A stretch of 55,593 nt of DNA from Lachnobacterium bovis DSM 14045 (GTDB lineage Bacteria > Bacillota > Clostridia > Lachnospirales > Lachnospiraceae), in NCBI RefSeq assembly GCF_900107245.1, contig NZ_FNPG01000023.1, positions 1 to 55,593 on the forward strand, given 5' to 3'. Below, piece after piece: positions 33,274 to 42,796 of this stretch. Position 1 is the first letter of the stretch, and every line of letters begins with the position of its first letter. A model generated the notes under the pieces. The model had not been told where the DNA came from. It saw only the letters and a program-made list of their open reading frames with translations, and made no database searches. Both the position numbers and the translations under genes were made by a program.

Positions 33274-33289
33274 AAATCGAAACAGAAAA
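33250..33289 (+). repeat. 20-bp tandem duplication at the yjeM stop codon
   Basis: TTAAAAATCGAAACAGAAAA occurs twice back to back. The stop codon TAA is made by the start of the second copy, so the duplication does not change the protein end. Confidence 0.9.
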
Positions 33290-33373
33290 TTAAGCATAGA
33301 TAATAAAACAAGTTTTTTAAAGAAGATAATATTAAATTATAAATAAAAATAATAACTATAATACCCTACCTTA

Positions 33374-33434
33374 GACCGTTTCGTTGATATGCAGCTAGGA
33401 AACTAGAAGCATATTTGATGAAACGGTTTTTTTT
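33374..33434 (+). terminator. Intrinsic terminator after yjeM
   Basis: GACCGTTTCGTTGATATGC pairs imperfectly with GCATATTTGATGAAACGGTT and is followed by eight T. The gap 33274-33678 holds otherwise only the 20-bp duplication and the feoAB promoter region. Confidence 0.85.
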
Positions 33435-33532
33435 ATAAAAAATAATTATTTGAAAGTCATTTATTTAAGACTACTTGTTTTAGTATAAGTATTGTTAAAG
33501 ACAATCTTATTTTTTTTCGAAAAATAGATTAA

Positions 33533-33621
33533 TAGACGAGAAACTATAATTGTGATAAAATCAAAAGGATTGTGTTAACTAGATGATTTGTTAAAATCCT
33601 TTAGGGATTTTCCGAAGGATT
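33533..33621 (+). promoter_or_regulatory. feoAB promoter and leader inverted repeat
   Basis: TAGACG (33533-33538) and TAAAAT (33556-33561) have a 17-base spacer. TGAT-AAA-ATCA (33553-33563) overlaps the -10 and shares half-sites with the Fur-box-like palindrome at 2968-2982. Farther down, AATCCTT (33595-33601) and AAGGATT (33615-33621) form a hairpin or operator in the leader. Iron control is plausible but not shown. Confidence 0.45.
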
Positions 33622-33678
33622 TGATATAAAAATAAATAGAAAATGAAACCAATATGTCATCATAGAAAGGTGAAATAA

Positions 33679-36042
33679 ATGAATTTAAGAGAACTTGAAA
33701 TTGGAAAATCAGCTACTATAAAAAGTGTTGGTGGAAGTGGTGCATTAAGACAGCATTTCCTTGACATGGGAATTATTCCAGGAAGCGATGTGTCATTGAT
33801 TAAGTATGCTCCATTAGGAGATCCGATGGAACTTACGGTTTCAGGCTATTCGCTTACGATTAGACTTGCTGATGCCGAAAAAATTGAAATTGAAAATGTA
33901 AGAAATACCAGTGAAGTTATTGAAAAAAGGAAAAAGGATTTAAAGAAAGATATTCCACATCCTTTGATAGGAGAAGATGTCAATACAAACGAACATCGTA
34001 AAGAACATAAAGAAAAAAAAGCAATAAAAGGAAAGCTTACTTTTGCATTAGTTGGTAATCAAAACTGTGGCAAAACAACTCTGTTTAATCAATTAACAGG
34101 TGCTAATCAGCATGTTGGTAATTTCCCGGGAGTTACAGTAGATAGAAAAAGTGGTGCAATAAAGGGACATCCTGATACTGAAGTGGTAGATTTGCCAGGT
34201 ATTTATTCGATGTCACCGTATACAAGTGAAGAAGTTGTGTCAAGAAGATTCGTTTTAGAAGAAAAGCCATCCGCTATTATAAATATTGTTGATGCAACTA
34301 ACATAGAAAGAAACCTTTACCTTACTATGCAGTTGTTAGAACTAAATATTCCAGTGGTAATCGCACTAAATATGATGGATGAAATGAAGGGAAATGGTGG
34401 TTCTGTAAATATTAATTTATTGGAAAAATTAATACAGGTTCCAGTTGTTCCAATTTCAGCAGCCAAAAATCAAGGCGTCGATGAATTAATAACACATGCC
34501 TTACACATTGCTAAATATAATGAGAAACCAGGACGTGAAGATTTCTGCGTAAAAGAGGATCATGGTGGGGCGGTTCACCGAGCAAGACATGCAATCATGA
34601 GTATAATAGAAGATCATGTCGAAAAAGAGGATATTCCTATTCAGTTTGCTGCAAGCAAGATAATAGAAGGTGATTCGTTGGTAAGAGAAAGCATTAATCT
34701 TCATAAAAGTGATGCTCAGACGATAGAAAATATTATAAGTCAGATGGAAGAAGAAAGAGGGCTTGATAGAGCGGCGGCTATTGCGGACATGCGTTTTAAA
34801 TTTATATATCGTATATGTAGTCAGACTGTTATCAAGCCTAAAGAAAGTAAAGAACAAGCCAGAAGTCGAAAACTAGATAAGTTCTTTACAGGTAAATGGA
34901 CAGCAATTCCAGCTTTTATTGGAATAATGATGATTGTTTTTTATCTCACGTTTAACGTTATTGGAGCATTTTTCCAGGGAATTTTAGAAACAGTAATCTC
35001 ATTTTTAACAGAAAAAATAGACGAGTTACTTACAGCAGCAGATGTTGCAAAACCAATTCATTCACTAATAACAGATGGAATATGCACAGGTGTTGGTTCT
35101 GTACTTAGTTTCGTTCCAATTATTGTAATTTTGTATTTCTTTTTATCCTTATTGGAAGACAGTGGATATATGGCAAGAGTGGCATTTGTCATGGATAAAT
35201 TACTCAGAAAAATTGGACTTTCAGGAAGAAGTATTGTTCCTATGTTAATTGGATTTGGATGTAGTGTACCAGCAATTATGGCAACAAGAACACTTCCATC
35301 AGATAGAGACAGAAAAATGACTCGTATTTTGATTCCATTTATGAGTTGTAGTGCTAAAATGCCGATTTATTCGTTTTTTGCTGCAGCATTTTTCCCAGAA
35401 TATGCACCGCTGGTAATGATTTTCCTTTATATTACAGGAATAGTAGTTGCAATAATTGTTGCTATTGCAGGAAAAAATTCATTCTTTAAAGGTGAGGCTG
35501 TACCATTTGTTATGGAACTCCCAAATTACAGACTCCCAGGCGTAAAAAATGTAATTATGCTTATGTGGGATAAAGCAAAAGACTTCATTCAGAGAGCATT
35601 TACAGTTATTTTTATCGGAACAATAATTGTATGGTTTTTACAGAACTTTAATTTATCATTTAAGATGGTAACAGATTCGGAAGAGAGTATTTTAGCATTA
35701 ATAGCAGGTGTGGTTGCTCCAATATTTGCACCATTAGGTTTCGGAAATTGGAAAGCGGTTACATCTCTTATCTCAGGATTTTTAGCAAAAGAAAGCGTTG
35801 TTTCAACACTTACTGTCCTTTTTGGAGGAACAAATGGAATTAAAACAGGGATGACAGGACTAGAGGCTCTTACGTTTTTAGTATTCTGCTTGCTTTATAC
35901 TCCTTGTGTGGCAGCAATTGCAACTGTAAAAAAAGAATCAGGAAGATTGTCAGCTTTAAAGATGGTTGTGTTTCAATGTGTGATAGCTTGGATTATTGCA
36001 TATTTGATTCATACTTTAGGAATGGTGATATTAGCTATATAG
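33679..36042 (+). CDS. feoB: Ferrous iron transporter, FeoA-FeoB fusion
   Basis: A 787-residue protein. Residues 1-73 are FeoA (SH3-like), joined by a charged linker to FeoB. The GTPase domain has G1 GNQNCGKTT (126-134), G3 DLPG (171-174) and G4 NMMD, followed by the helical GDI-type domain. The membrane part (about 410-787) has the two gate regions with FGCSVPAIM and SCSAKMPIYSFF, and the conserved ending LLYTPCVAAIATVKKE. It takes up Fe(II), the main iron source of anaerobes. No separate FeoC follows. AAAGGTG precedes the start. Confidence 0.95.
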   Translation: MNLRELEIGKSATIKSVGGSGALRQHFLDMGIIPGSDVSLIKYAPLGDPMELTVSGYSLTIRLADAEKIEIENVRNTSEVIEKRKKDLKKDIPHPLIGEDVNTNEHRKEHKEKKAIKGKLTFALVGNQNCGKTTLFNQLTGANQHVGNFPGVTVDRKSGAIKGHPDTEVVDLPGIYSMSPYTSEEVVSRRFVLEEKPSAIINIVDATNIERNLYLTMQLLELNIPVVIALNMMDEMKGNGGSVNINLLEKLIQVPVVPISAAKNQGVDELITHALHIAKYNEKPGREDFCVKEDHGGAVHRARHAIMSIIEDHVEKEDIPIQFAASKIIEGDSLVRESINLHKSDAQTIENIISQMEEERGLDRAAAIADMRFKFIYRICSQTVIKPKESKEQARSRKLDKFFTGKWTAIPAFIGIMMIVFYLTFNVIGAFFQGILETVISFLTEKIDELLTAADVAKPIHSLITDGICTGVGSVLSFVPIIVILYFFLSLLEDSGYMARVAFVMDKLLRKIGLSGRSIVPMLIGFGCSVPAIMATRTLPSDRDRKMTRILIPFMSCSAKMPIYSFFAAAFFPEYAPLVMIFLYITGIVVAIIVAIAGKNSFFKGEAVPFVMELPNYRLPGVKNVIMLMWDKAKDFIQRAFTVIFIGTIIVWFLQNFNLSFKMVTDSEESILALIAGVVAPIFAPLGFGNWKAVTSLISGFLAKESVVSTLTVLFGGTNGIKTGMTGLEALTFLVFCLLYTPCVAAIATVKKESGRLSALKMVVFQCVIAWIIAYLIHTLGMVILAI

Positions 36043-36129
36043 TTTTTTAAAATTGCTAATAATAATATAAAATTCTTTAATGAAATGCTGGTTTCAGTGA
36101 TATAGGTTTTTGAAAGGAATAAGTAATAA

Positions 36130-37686
36130 ATGAGCGTTTTAAATGTAGAACACTTAACACATGGTTTTGGAGATCGTCAGATTTTTGATGATGTTAGTTT
36201 TCGCCTGTTAAAAGGAGAACATATAGGTCTTGTTGGGGCTAATGGAGAAGGTAAATCCACTTTTATGAGCATTATAACAGGGAAAATGCAACCAGATGAG
36301 GGCAAAATTGAATGGAATAAAAATGTTCGAGTTGGATATTTAGATCAGCATGCTGTGTTAAATCCGGGAATGACAATTGAGGATGTTTTAAAATCAGCAT
36401 TTGATTCATTATTTCAACTTGAGGCTCGTGCCAATGAACTCTATGGTTTGATGGCTGAAGCCTCAGATGAAGAGATGATGGCATACATGGAAGAAACAGG
36501 TGAAATACAGGAGCTTCTTGAAGCGCATGATTTTTATATGATAGATTCAAAAGTTTCAGAGGTAGCAAGAGCCTTAGGACTTATGGATTTAGGATTAGAT
36601 CATGATGTTGCTGAGTTATCCGGAGGACAACGTACAAAGGTATTACTGGCTAAACTTCTTTTGGAAAAACCAGAGATTTTATTATTAGATGAGCCAACTA
36701 ACTATTTAGATGAGGAACATATTGTATGGTTAAAGAGATATTTAGAGGAATATGAGAATGCGTTTATTTTGATTTCTCATGATGTACCTTTTATGGATAG
36801 TGTAATAAATATTATATATCATATGTATGATCGTAAGTTAAATAGATATCCAGGAAGTTATGCTCATTTTGAGGAAGTATTTGCTATGCAAAAAGCACAG
36901 CAGGAAGCTGCATATAAACGCCAACAGAAAGAAATAGCAGAACTTGAAGAATTTGTTGCGAGAAATAAAGCCAGAATTTCCACTAGAAATATGGCTATGT
37001 CTCGCCAGAAAAAATTAGATAAGATGGAAAGAATAGAAAAGGTAACTGAAAAACCAAAGCCAGAATTTCATTTCCTTTATTCTAAAGCTCCAGGAAAGTT
37101 TATGATAACAGCTAAAAATCTTGTTATAGGTTATGATGAACCATTATCTTCTCCTCTAAATTTTGAAATAGAACGTGGATGCAGAATTGTTTTAACAGGA
37201 GCGAATGGTATAGGAAAGTCGACGCTTCTTAAAAGCCTGCTTAGCATAATTAAACCGATTTCAGGTAGGGTTGAATTAGGTGAAAATTTAGATATTGGTT
37301 ATTTTGAGCAGGAAGCAGGAAATAATAATTCATCAACGTGTATAGATGAGGTTTGGGATGAGTTTCCATCGATGAATCAGGCAGAAGTCCGCGCAGCTTT
37401 AGCAAAATGCGGTCTTACAGCAAAACATATTGATAGTCAGATTAGAGTTTTATCTGGAGGAGAACAGGCTAAAGTTCGTTTGTGCAAAATTTTAAACAGA
37501 CCTTCAAATCTTTTGGTACTTGATGAGCCCACTAATCATTTGGATGTTGATGCAAAAGAGGAATTAAAGCGTGCATTAAATGAATACAAGGGCAGTATAA
37601 TTATGGTTTGTCACGAGCCGGAGTTTTATAATGACGTGGCAACAGACATATGGGATTGCTCAAAATGGACAACAAAAGTTATATAA
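36130..37686 (+). CDS. ABC-F family ATPase (YbiT-like)
   Basis: A 518-residue soluble protein with two ATPase domains. Domain 1 has GANGEGKST, LSGGQRTKVLLAKLL and LLLDEPTNYLDEEH; domain 2 has GANGIGKST, LSGGEQAKVRLCKIL and LVLDEPTNHLDVD. Between them is the lysine/glutamate-rich coiled coil of ABC-F proteins (about 250-310, KRQQKEIAELEEFVARNKARISTRN). There are no membrane segments. ABC-F proteins act on the ribosome; those of the YbiT type relieve stalling and some give antibiotic resistance. Resistance cannot be judged from sequence. Confidence 0.93.
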   Translation: MSVLNVEHLTHGFGDRQIFDDVSFRLLKGEHIGLVGANGEGKSTFMSIITGKMQPDEGKIEWNKNVRVGYLDQHAVLNPGMTIEDVLKSAFDSLFQLEARANELYGLMAEASDEEMMAYMEETGEIQELLEAHDFYMIDSKVSEVARALGLMDLGLDHDVAELSGGQRTKVLLAKLLLEKPEILLLDEPTNYLDEEHIVWLKRYLEEYENAFILISHDVPFMDSVINIIYHMYDRKLNRYPGSYAHFEEVFAMQKAQQEAAYKRQQKEIAELEEFVARNKARISTRNMAMSRQKKLDKMERIEKVTEKPKPEFHFLYSKAPGKFMITAKNLVIGYDEPLSSPLNFEIERGCRIVLTGANGIGKSTLLKSLLSIIKPISGRVELGENLDIGYFEQEAGNNNSSTCIDEVWDEFPSMNQAEVRAALAKCGLTAKHIDSQIRVLSGGEQAKVRLCKILNRPSNLLVLDEPTNHLDVDAKEELKRALNEYKGSIIMVCHEPEFYNDVATDIWDCSKWTTKVI

Positions 37687-37704
37687 AAAAATAAAGATAA
37701 TACA

Positions 37705-37732
37705 TTGAAAAACGGAATACTTCGTTTATAAT
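37705..37732 (+). promoter_or_regulatory. Promoter of the ABC-2 transporter pair
   Basis: TTGAAA (37705-37710) and TATAAT (37727-37732) with a 16-base spacer lie 120 bases before the ATPase gene. Confidence 0.65.
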
Positions 37733-37851
37733 ATAATTATAAGATACAATTAGGGCGTATAATTAGAGCGTATAAGTTAGAACATATTATATTATGAATG
37801 GTAGGTTCCGTTTTTTTGACACTTTTATACCAGCACTTAGTGAGAGGAGTG

Positions 37852-38676
37852 ATGGATTTGAACGTTATCGAATTAGAACATCTTACTAGAGATTACGGAT
37901 GCGGAAAGGGAATTTTTGATTTATCTTTAAATGTTAAACAAGGTGAGGTATTTGGTTTTCTTGGACCAAACGGCGCAGGTAAAACTACAACAATTAGACA
38001 TTTGATGGGATTTATTAAGGCTAAGTCGGGTAAATGCATGATTGATGGAATGGATTGTATGAAAGATAGAAAGGCAATTCAGAGAAAAACAGGATATCTC
38101 TCAGGTGAGATTTCATTATTTGATGAAATGACGGGTGATGAATATCTTAGTTTTGTTGAAAAATATCGTGGTGAAGATTCGAATAAGAAAAAAAGGGATT
38201 TAATTGAAAGATTTGAACTTGATACTAGTGTAAAAATAAGAAAAATGAGTAAGGGAATGAAACAAAAAACAGGGATTGTCGCAGCATTTATGTCAGATCC
38301 GGAAATATTGATTTTAGATGAACCTACGAGTGGACTAGATCCACTTATGCAACAAAGATTTACATCATTAATTAATGAAGAGAAAAAACGACAAAAGACG
38401 ATACTGATGTCGTCGCATATTTTTGAAGAAGTAGAAAAAACGTGTGATAGAATTGGACTTATTCGCGGAGGAAGATTATCAGAAGTTAAGAATATTGAGG
38501 AATTGAGAACACAGCATTCGCATAAATATACAGTATTTTTAGAAAGTGTGGAAGAAGCAAAAAAATTCGCAGAAGATTTTAAAGGCGAAGTGGATGGCAA
38601 AATGGTTACAGTAAGGAAAATGCAGACTTTAGAAAAAATCTTCATGAATTATTATGAGGAGGATGAAAATGAATAA
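37852..38676 (+). CDS. ABC-2 transporter ATPase
   Basis: A 274-residue ATP-binding subunit. The start at 37852 has GAGAGGAG just upstream, whereas the longer frame would add a hydrophobic stretch without a ribosome site. Motifs: GPNGAGKTT, MSKGMKQKTGIVAAFMSDPEILILDEPTSGLDPLMQ and the H-switch MSSHIFEE. It belongs to the CcmA/BcrA-type group working with ABC-2 permeases. The gene overlaps the permease by eight bases. Confidence 0.93.
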   Translation: MDLNVIELEHLTRDYGCGKGIFDLSLNVKQGEVFGFLGPNGAGKTTTIRHLMGFIKAKSGKCMIDGMDCMKDRKAIQRKTGYLSGEISLFDEMTGDEYLSFVEKYRGEDSNKKKRDLIERFELDTSVKIRKMSKGMKQKTGIVAAFMSDPEILILDEPTSGLDPLMQQRFTSLINEEKKRQKTILMSSHIFEEVEKTCDRIGLIRGGRLSEVKNIEELRTQHSHKYTVFLESVEEAKKFAEDFKGEVDGKMVTVRKMQTLEKIFMNYYEEDENE

Positions 38677-39472
38677 GACATTATATTTATACGAAATGAA
38701 AAAAAGTGGAATAATGCTTCTTGTTTTTTCAGCAATAATATTGATGTATGTTGTGTGTGTAATTTGGATGTATGATCCGGAAATGATGAAAAGTCTTAAG
38801 CAGATGCATGATAGCATGCCACAGGTCATGTCGGCAGCAGGAATGGATGTGACATCAACGACTCTGATAGGATTTTTGATTTCGTACCTGTATGGTTTTA
38901 TTTTGCTAGTGTTTCCGATGATTTTTATTATTTTACGGAGTAGAAACTTATTAGCAGGAAAAGTAGAGAAAAAAAATATGGCATCGCTTCTTGCGGCACC
39001 CGTCTCAAGGCGAATAATAGTACAAACGCAAATATTAGTAATTATTACATGTACAGCAATTTTAATAATTGCTACAACAGTGTTTGAGATGGTGTTTTGT
39101 CATTTGTGGGAACCAGGAGAGCTTAATATAAGTCAGCTTTGCGCAATAAATATAAGCTTGTTTATTTTACATTTTTTTATTGGAGGATTTTGTATGGCAA
39201 TTTCTGCGGTCTGCAACGAAGCAAGTCTTGCAACAGGAATTAGTGGCGGAATTGGTGCAGTTATGTTTTTGGTTCAAATGATTAGAAACACTCAAATATC
39301 CGATACGGTGGAAAAATTTAAATATTTTACTTTTTTTACTTTATACAATCCTGGTAAAATAGCTGATAATGTAGAGTCAGGTATTATAGGAATTGCAGTT
39401 CTTGGTGTGTTAGGATTATTATTCTATTTTTTTACAGTTATATTATTCGAAAAGAAAGATTTACCTATTTGA
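38669..39472 (+). CDS. ABC-2 transporter permease
   Basis: A 267-residue membrane protein with about six transmembrane segments (near residues 15-35, 68-90, 112-145, 158-180, 188-205 and 240-262). GAGGAGG lies before the ATG at 38669, inside the end of the ATPase gene. The cargo is unknown; related pairs export antibiotics, lipids or ions. Confidence 0.88.
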   Translation: MNKTLYLYEMKKSGIMLLVFSAIILMYVVCVIWMYDPEMMKSLKQMHDSMPQVMSAAGMDVTSTTLIGFLISYLYGFILLVFPMIFIILRSRNLLAGKVEKKNMASLLAAPVSRRIIVQTQILVIITCTAILIIATTVFEMVFCHLWEPGELNISQLCAINISLFILHFFIGGFCMAISAVCNEASLATGISGGIGAVMFLVQMIRNTQISDTVEKFKYFTFFTLYNPGKIADNVESGIIGIAVLGVLGLLFYFFTVILFEKKDLPI

Positions 39473-39533
39473 TTGAAGAAGCAAGAAAATAACCGTACAA
39501 TATTAAAAAGACGAAAACACGGAGGAAAAGCTT

Positions 39534-39911
39534 ATGAAAGAAATAAGAAACTATGATGCGTTCAAATATCATGATAATCCACAATACATAAAAATAGAAG
39601 ATGGAATTTATAAAAAAGATGATGATTATGTGACCTCTCTTAGTTTTGTGCAAGAGCCTGAATTTGAAGAAGGCATTAATGCTAGCGATATTTCGCAATT
39701 TCCATTGGAAGATATTTTAGATAGATATTTTTGCTTTATTTCTGATTTTTATGAAAGCATAAATGTTGAAAGCTCAACGATCTGTTATTTAGAGTTTGCT
39801 GCGCGTGAGCTTGACGATATCAGAAGTTTGCGAGAAATTATTGGCAAACATGTTTATAACAAAGAAGTAAAACATGGGGAACAAACATATGTAGATTTAA
39901 TAATTTCATAA
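39534..39911 (+). CDS. Small acidic protein of unknown function
   Basis: A 125-residue soluble, acidic protein (start MKEIRNYDAFKYHDNPQ) with GGAGGA upstream. It contains no recognised motif. It is the first of three small acidic proteins (39534-40593), a pattern reminiscent of orphan immunity genes of contact-dependent or secreted toxins. No toxin gene is next to them. Confidence 0.7.
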   Translation: MKEIRNYDAFKYHDNPQYIKIEDGIYKKDDDYVTSLSFVQEPEFEEGINASDISQFPLEDILDRYFCFISDFYESINVESSTICYLEFAARELDDIRSLREIIGKHVYNKEVKHGEQTYVDLIIS

Positions 39912-40045
39912 AGAATATTTTGAGGTTATACGAGAATTAGCATACAATAGCATCAATGTTGACAAATATATATATAATGAGTAAGTGAAGGGGGGTAGTT
40001 ATTAAAGAGATTACTTCGGTAAAGGTTGTTAATGAGCAACAGAAT

Positions 40046-40279
40046 ATGGCGATTAATGGTGAGTCAGCATATGAGGTTTGGCTAACGAGAGCCATTATCT
40101 TTGAAGTGAGTGGGCGAGAGATATCTTTTGAAAAGGATACGATTCCGTTTTCTGAGGAAATTATAATTCAGAGAGGTCATGATTTAATTGATAAAATCTC
40201 TGATAATGATGACTTCTTGCAAGAGTGGGATGAAGAATATTCACCGGAATATAAAAGAGATGTGCTTGTAATCAAATAA
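40046..40279 (+). CDS. Small acidic protein of unknown function; start uncertain
   Basis: At least 77 residues from ATG 40046, but that codon lacks a ribosome site. The frame is open upstream and reads IKEITSVKVVNEQQN. A strong GGGGGG site ends six bases before ATT 40001, which could be a rare start giving 92 residues. The protein is acidic and soluble (AYEVWLTRAIIFEVSGREISF). No family is recognised. It is cotranscribed with the next gene. Confidence 0.55.
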   Translation: MAINGESAYEVWLTRAIIFEVSGREISFEKDTIPFSEEIIIQRGHDLIDKISDNDDFLQEWDEEYSPEYKRDVLVIK

Positions 40280-40305
40280 ATGTAGAAACAGATGGAGAAC
40301 TATAT

Positions 40306-40593
40306 ATGACATACGATGAACTATTAAAGATTTTTGAAAAAGGCGACGATTGTGATGAGACAGTATTTTACTTTAAAACCGATCCAAAACAAAAAGAGCA
40401 TTATCTTGGATTTATACCCAAATATGATAAGCCATATTGGATTGGATATTGTGATATAGAAGATGGTTGTGAATTTACAACTGCCAAAGAGATGTTTGAG
40501 GCAAAAGTATTTGATGGCAAATCCATAAAATCTAGATGGGATGAGGTTGTATTGTGTTCGATAAATGGAAGAAATGTAGAGGATTTTTTTTGA
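40306..40593 (+). CDS. Small acidic protein of unknown function
   Basis: A 95-residue acidic protein (start MTYDELLKIFEKGDD) with GGAG upstream. Aromatic-rich middle (HYLGFIPKYDKPYWIGYCDIEDGCEF) and a conserved-looking end (SRWDEVVLCSINGRNVEDFF) suggest a compact alpha/beta fold as in small immunity or SMI1-like proteins. That is only an impression. A strong terminator follows. Confidence 0.65.
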   Translation: MTYDELLKIFEKGDDCDETVFYFKTDPKQKEHYLGFIPKYDKPYWIGYCDIEDGCEFTTAKEMFEAKVFDGKSIKSRWDEVVLCSINGRNVEDFF

Positions 40594-40606
40594 AAATGAT
40601 TATATG

Positions 40607-40637
40607 ACTTCTGGTCCACTGGACCAGAAGTTTTTTT
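40607..40637 (+). terminator. Intrinsic terminator
   Basis: The near-perfect palindrome ACTTCTGGTCC/GGACCAGAAGT is followed by seven T. It closes the group of small acidic genes. Confidence 0.95.
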
Positions 40638-40768
40638 GTTATAAAGTACTAAAAAAAAATAGAAATAATCGCAAAAAATGTATAAAAGAGTTAAAATATA
40701 TAATAAAGATAATGAAAAATTTTAATAAAGGATAATTCTTACGAGAATAATAGGGAGAGGGTGTATTT

Positions 40769-41368
40769 ATGGAGAAACAATTAATCATTACGATAGCTAG
40801 AGAGTTTGGTAGTGGAGGGCATGAGATTGGTAAAATACTAGCAGAAAGATTTCACATTACATTTTATGACAGGAACATTTTAGAGACAATGTTTGAGGGA
40901 AAAGAAAAAACACAAGAAGTATTGAAACAATATGAAGAAAAGCCGGTTAATATATTATTTAGTAGAAGAGTAAGAGGACATACTAATTCACTTGAAGAAA
41001 ATTTAGCACAGATGCAATTTGATTTTATTAAGGAAAAAGCATTATCCGGGGAATCCTTTGTGATTATAGGACGCTGCGCCGAATCTGTTTTATATGATAA
41101 TGAAAATGCGATAAAAGTGTTCATTAGAGGAAATCAAAAAAATAAATTAGATAGGATTATGAAAAAATACAACTTAGATGAGAAAGAAGCTAATAGCAAA
41201 ATAAAAAGACATGACCAAAGTAGAGCACGTTATCACAATAAATATTCTATTGAAAAATGGGGAGATGCTAAGGGTTATGATATTTGTTTAAATTCTAGTT
41301 GCTTAGGAATTCAAAAAACAGCAGAAGTTATAGAAAATTACATAAAAATGAGAAATGAAGATAAGTAG
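40769..41368 (+). CDS. Cytidylate kinase-like (CLK) family protein
   Basis: A 199-residue protein with the CLK signature ITIAREFGSGGHEIGKILAERFHITFYDRNIL, the core strand FVIIGRCAESVL and a basic lid region KRHDQSRARYHNKYS before WGDAKGYDICLNSSCLG. Many gut clostridia carry several such proteins with unknown substrates; true CMP kinase activity is unproven. It lies 59 bases before a transporter gene. The same domain is fused to the permease at 24964-27057. A transporter-linked regulatory role is therefore suggested. Confidence 0.85.
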   Translation: MEKQLIITIAREFGSGGHEIGKILAERFHITFYDRNILETMFEGKEKTQEVLKQYEEKPVNILFSRRVRGHTNSLEENLAQMQFDFIKEKALSGESFVIIGRCAESVLYDNENAIKVFIRGNQKNKLDRIMKKYNLDEKEANSKIKRHDQSRARYHNKYSIEKWGDAKGYDICLNSSCLGIQKTAEVIENYIKMRNEDK

Positions 41369-41427
41369 AAAAATAGAGATTAAGTAGAAAAACAAAGTAA
41401 ATAAAAAAGATTAAGAGGGGACAAGAT

Positions 41428-42792
41428 ATGTTAACAACAGAACAAGTTATGGCACTTATCATTTTTGTTTGTATGTTTATCTTTATTATTTTTGACAAAA
41501 TAGAAAGACAGTATGTTACTCTTTTTGCAGCTCTATTAACAATAATAGTAACATTTGGAATATGTATGAGAAGTTCGTCTGCGATTATGCGTGCATTAAA
41601 TATACAACATTTCAATGAAGTGAGTTTTTGGTTTTCTAAAAAAGGGTCGGAATCGAAAATGTCTGGAATTAATTGGGAAACTATTATATTTATTACAGGA
41701 ATGATGATAATGGTTGAAAAAATGGGAAAATCAGGTTTTTTTAAATGGTTATGCATGAAAATTGCAAAACTAGTAAAATATAAACCAATTTCACTTATGG
41801 TGTCTTTCATGATTATGTCTTTTGGCTTAGCAATGTTTATAGATAGTATTACGGTTATTTTATTTTTGGCGGCTGTAACGGTTGAACTTGCACAATTGTT
41901 AAAATTAGATCCAGTTCCTATGATTTTATCGGAAATATTTTGTGCAAATCTAGGTGGCTCAGCTACTATGTGTGGTGATCCACCTAACATAATTATAGGA
42001 ACAACATTGCATTATTCATTTAAAGATTTTATAAAAAATACCGGAATAATTGCACTTATGAGTTTAGTTGCGATAGTAATTTATTTTTTACTAGTTTATC
42101 GTAAGGAACTTGTTAATGAACAGGTTACGCAGGAAGATATCGAAGCAATGCCAGAGGCGAAAGAAGTAATTAATTCCCAAAAAGATTTTTTGGTAAGTTG
42201 TGTAATTTTTTTACTAGCAGTTATTTTATTGATTACACATGAACGTACAGGAGTAACAGTTGGTTTTATAGGAGTTTTTATAGCAATATTAACATTAATA
42301 ACAGATTTGAAAGATTCATTAGATGTTTTAAAAAAAATAGATTATAAAACACTGTTATTTTTCATAGGATTATTCGTTGTAGTAAGTGGTTTAGAGGAAA
42401 CAGGATTATTAAAGTTGCTGGCAAAACAGATAGAAGTGGTTAGTAGAGGAAATACTATAGTTATTGTGGCTATAATAATTTGGGTGTCAGGAATTGCTAG
42501 TGCAGTTGTAGATAATATTCCTTTTGCGGCAACAATGATCCCAGTTATTCATTCATTAGCAGTCGCATCTGGGGTGGATTTGGCAGTTCTCGTGTGGGCA
42601 TTAGCTTTAGGAACAGATGTTGGAGGCTCAGCCACTCCTATTGGTGCATCAGCTAATGTAGTTGGAACATCTGTAGCTATAAAAAACGGTTATATAATTA
42701 CGTGGGGAAAGTATTGTAAAACCTCTATTCCGGCAACTGTAATTGTAATGTTTATTTCCATGGGAATGATTATTATTAGATATTGTTTATAA
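41428..42792 (+). CDS. Ion transporter (IT) superfamily permease, ArsB/NhaD/SLC13-like
   Basis: A 454-residue membrane protein with about 11 segments and the inverted-repeat loops of the IT superfamily: NLGGSATMCGDPPNIIIGT in the first half and DVGGSATPIGASANVVGTSV in the second, plus DNIPFAATMIPV. Members move Na+/H+, arsenite, dicarboxylates or citrate; the exact substrate is not readable. GAGGGG precedes the start. Pairing with the CLK gene suggests coregulation. Confidence 0.85.
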   Translation: MLTTEQVMALIIFVCMFIFIIFDKIERQYVTLFAALLTIIVTFGICMRSSSAIMRALNIQHFNEVSFWFSKKGSESKMSGINWETIIFITGMMIMVEKMGKSGFFKWLCMKIAKLVKYKPISLMVSFMIMSFGLAMFIDSITVILFLAAVTVELAQLLKLDPVPMILSEIFCANLGGSATMCGDPPNIIIGTTLHYSFKDFIKNTGIIALMSLVAIVIYFLLVYRKELVNEQVTQEDIEAMPEAKEVINSQKDFLVSCVIFLLAVILLITHERTGVTVGFIGVFIAILTLITDLKDSLDVLKKIDYKTLLFFIGLFVVVSGLEETGLLKLLAKQIEVVSRGNTIVIVAIIIWVSGIASAVVDNIPFAATMIPVIHSLAVASGVDLAVLVWALALGTDVGGSATPIGASANVVGTSVAIKNGYIITWGKYCKTSIPATVIVMFISMGMIIIRYCL

Positions 42793-42796
42793 AAAA

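Noticed and set aside
38079-38645. 188-codon minus-strand frame opposite the ABC ATPase
   Set aside because: Serine-rich translation of the antisense strand of a clear ATPase gene, without a start signal.
39959-39978. Promoter TTGACA...TATAAT before the second small acidic gene
   Set aside because: The spacer is only eight bases, too short for a vegetative promoter.
41328-41990. 220-codon open frame on the minus strand opposite the IT-superfamily permease
   Set aside because: It is a mirror of the permease codons, has no ribosome site and its hydrophobic sequence fits no family.
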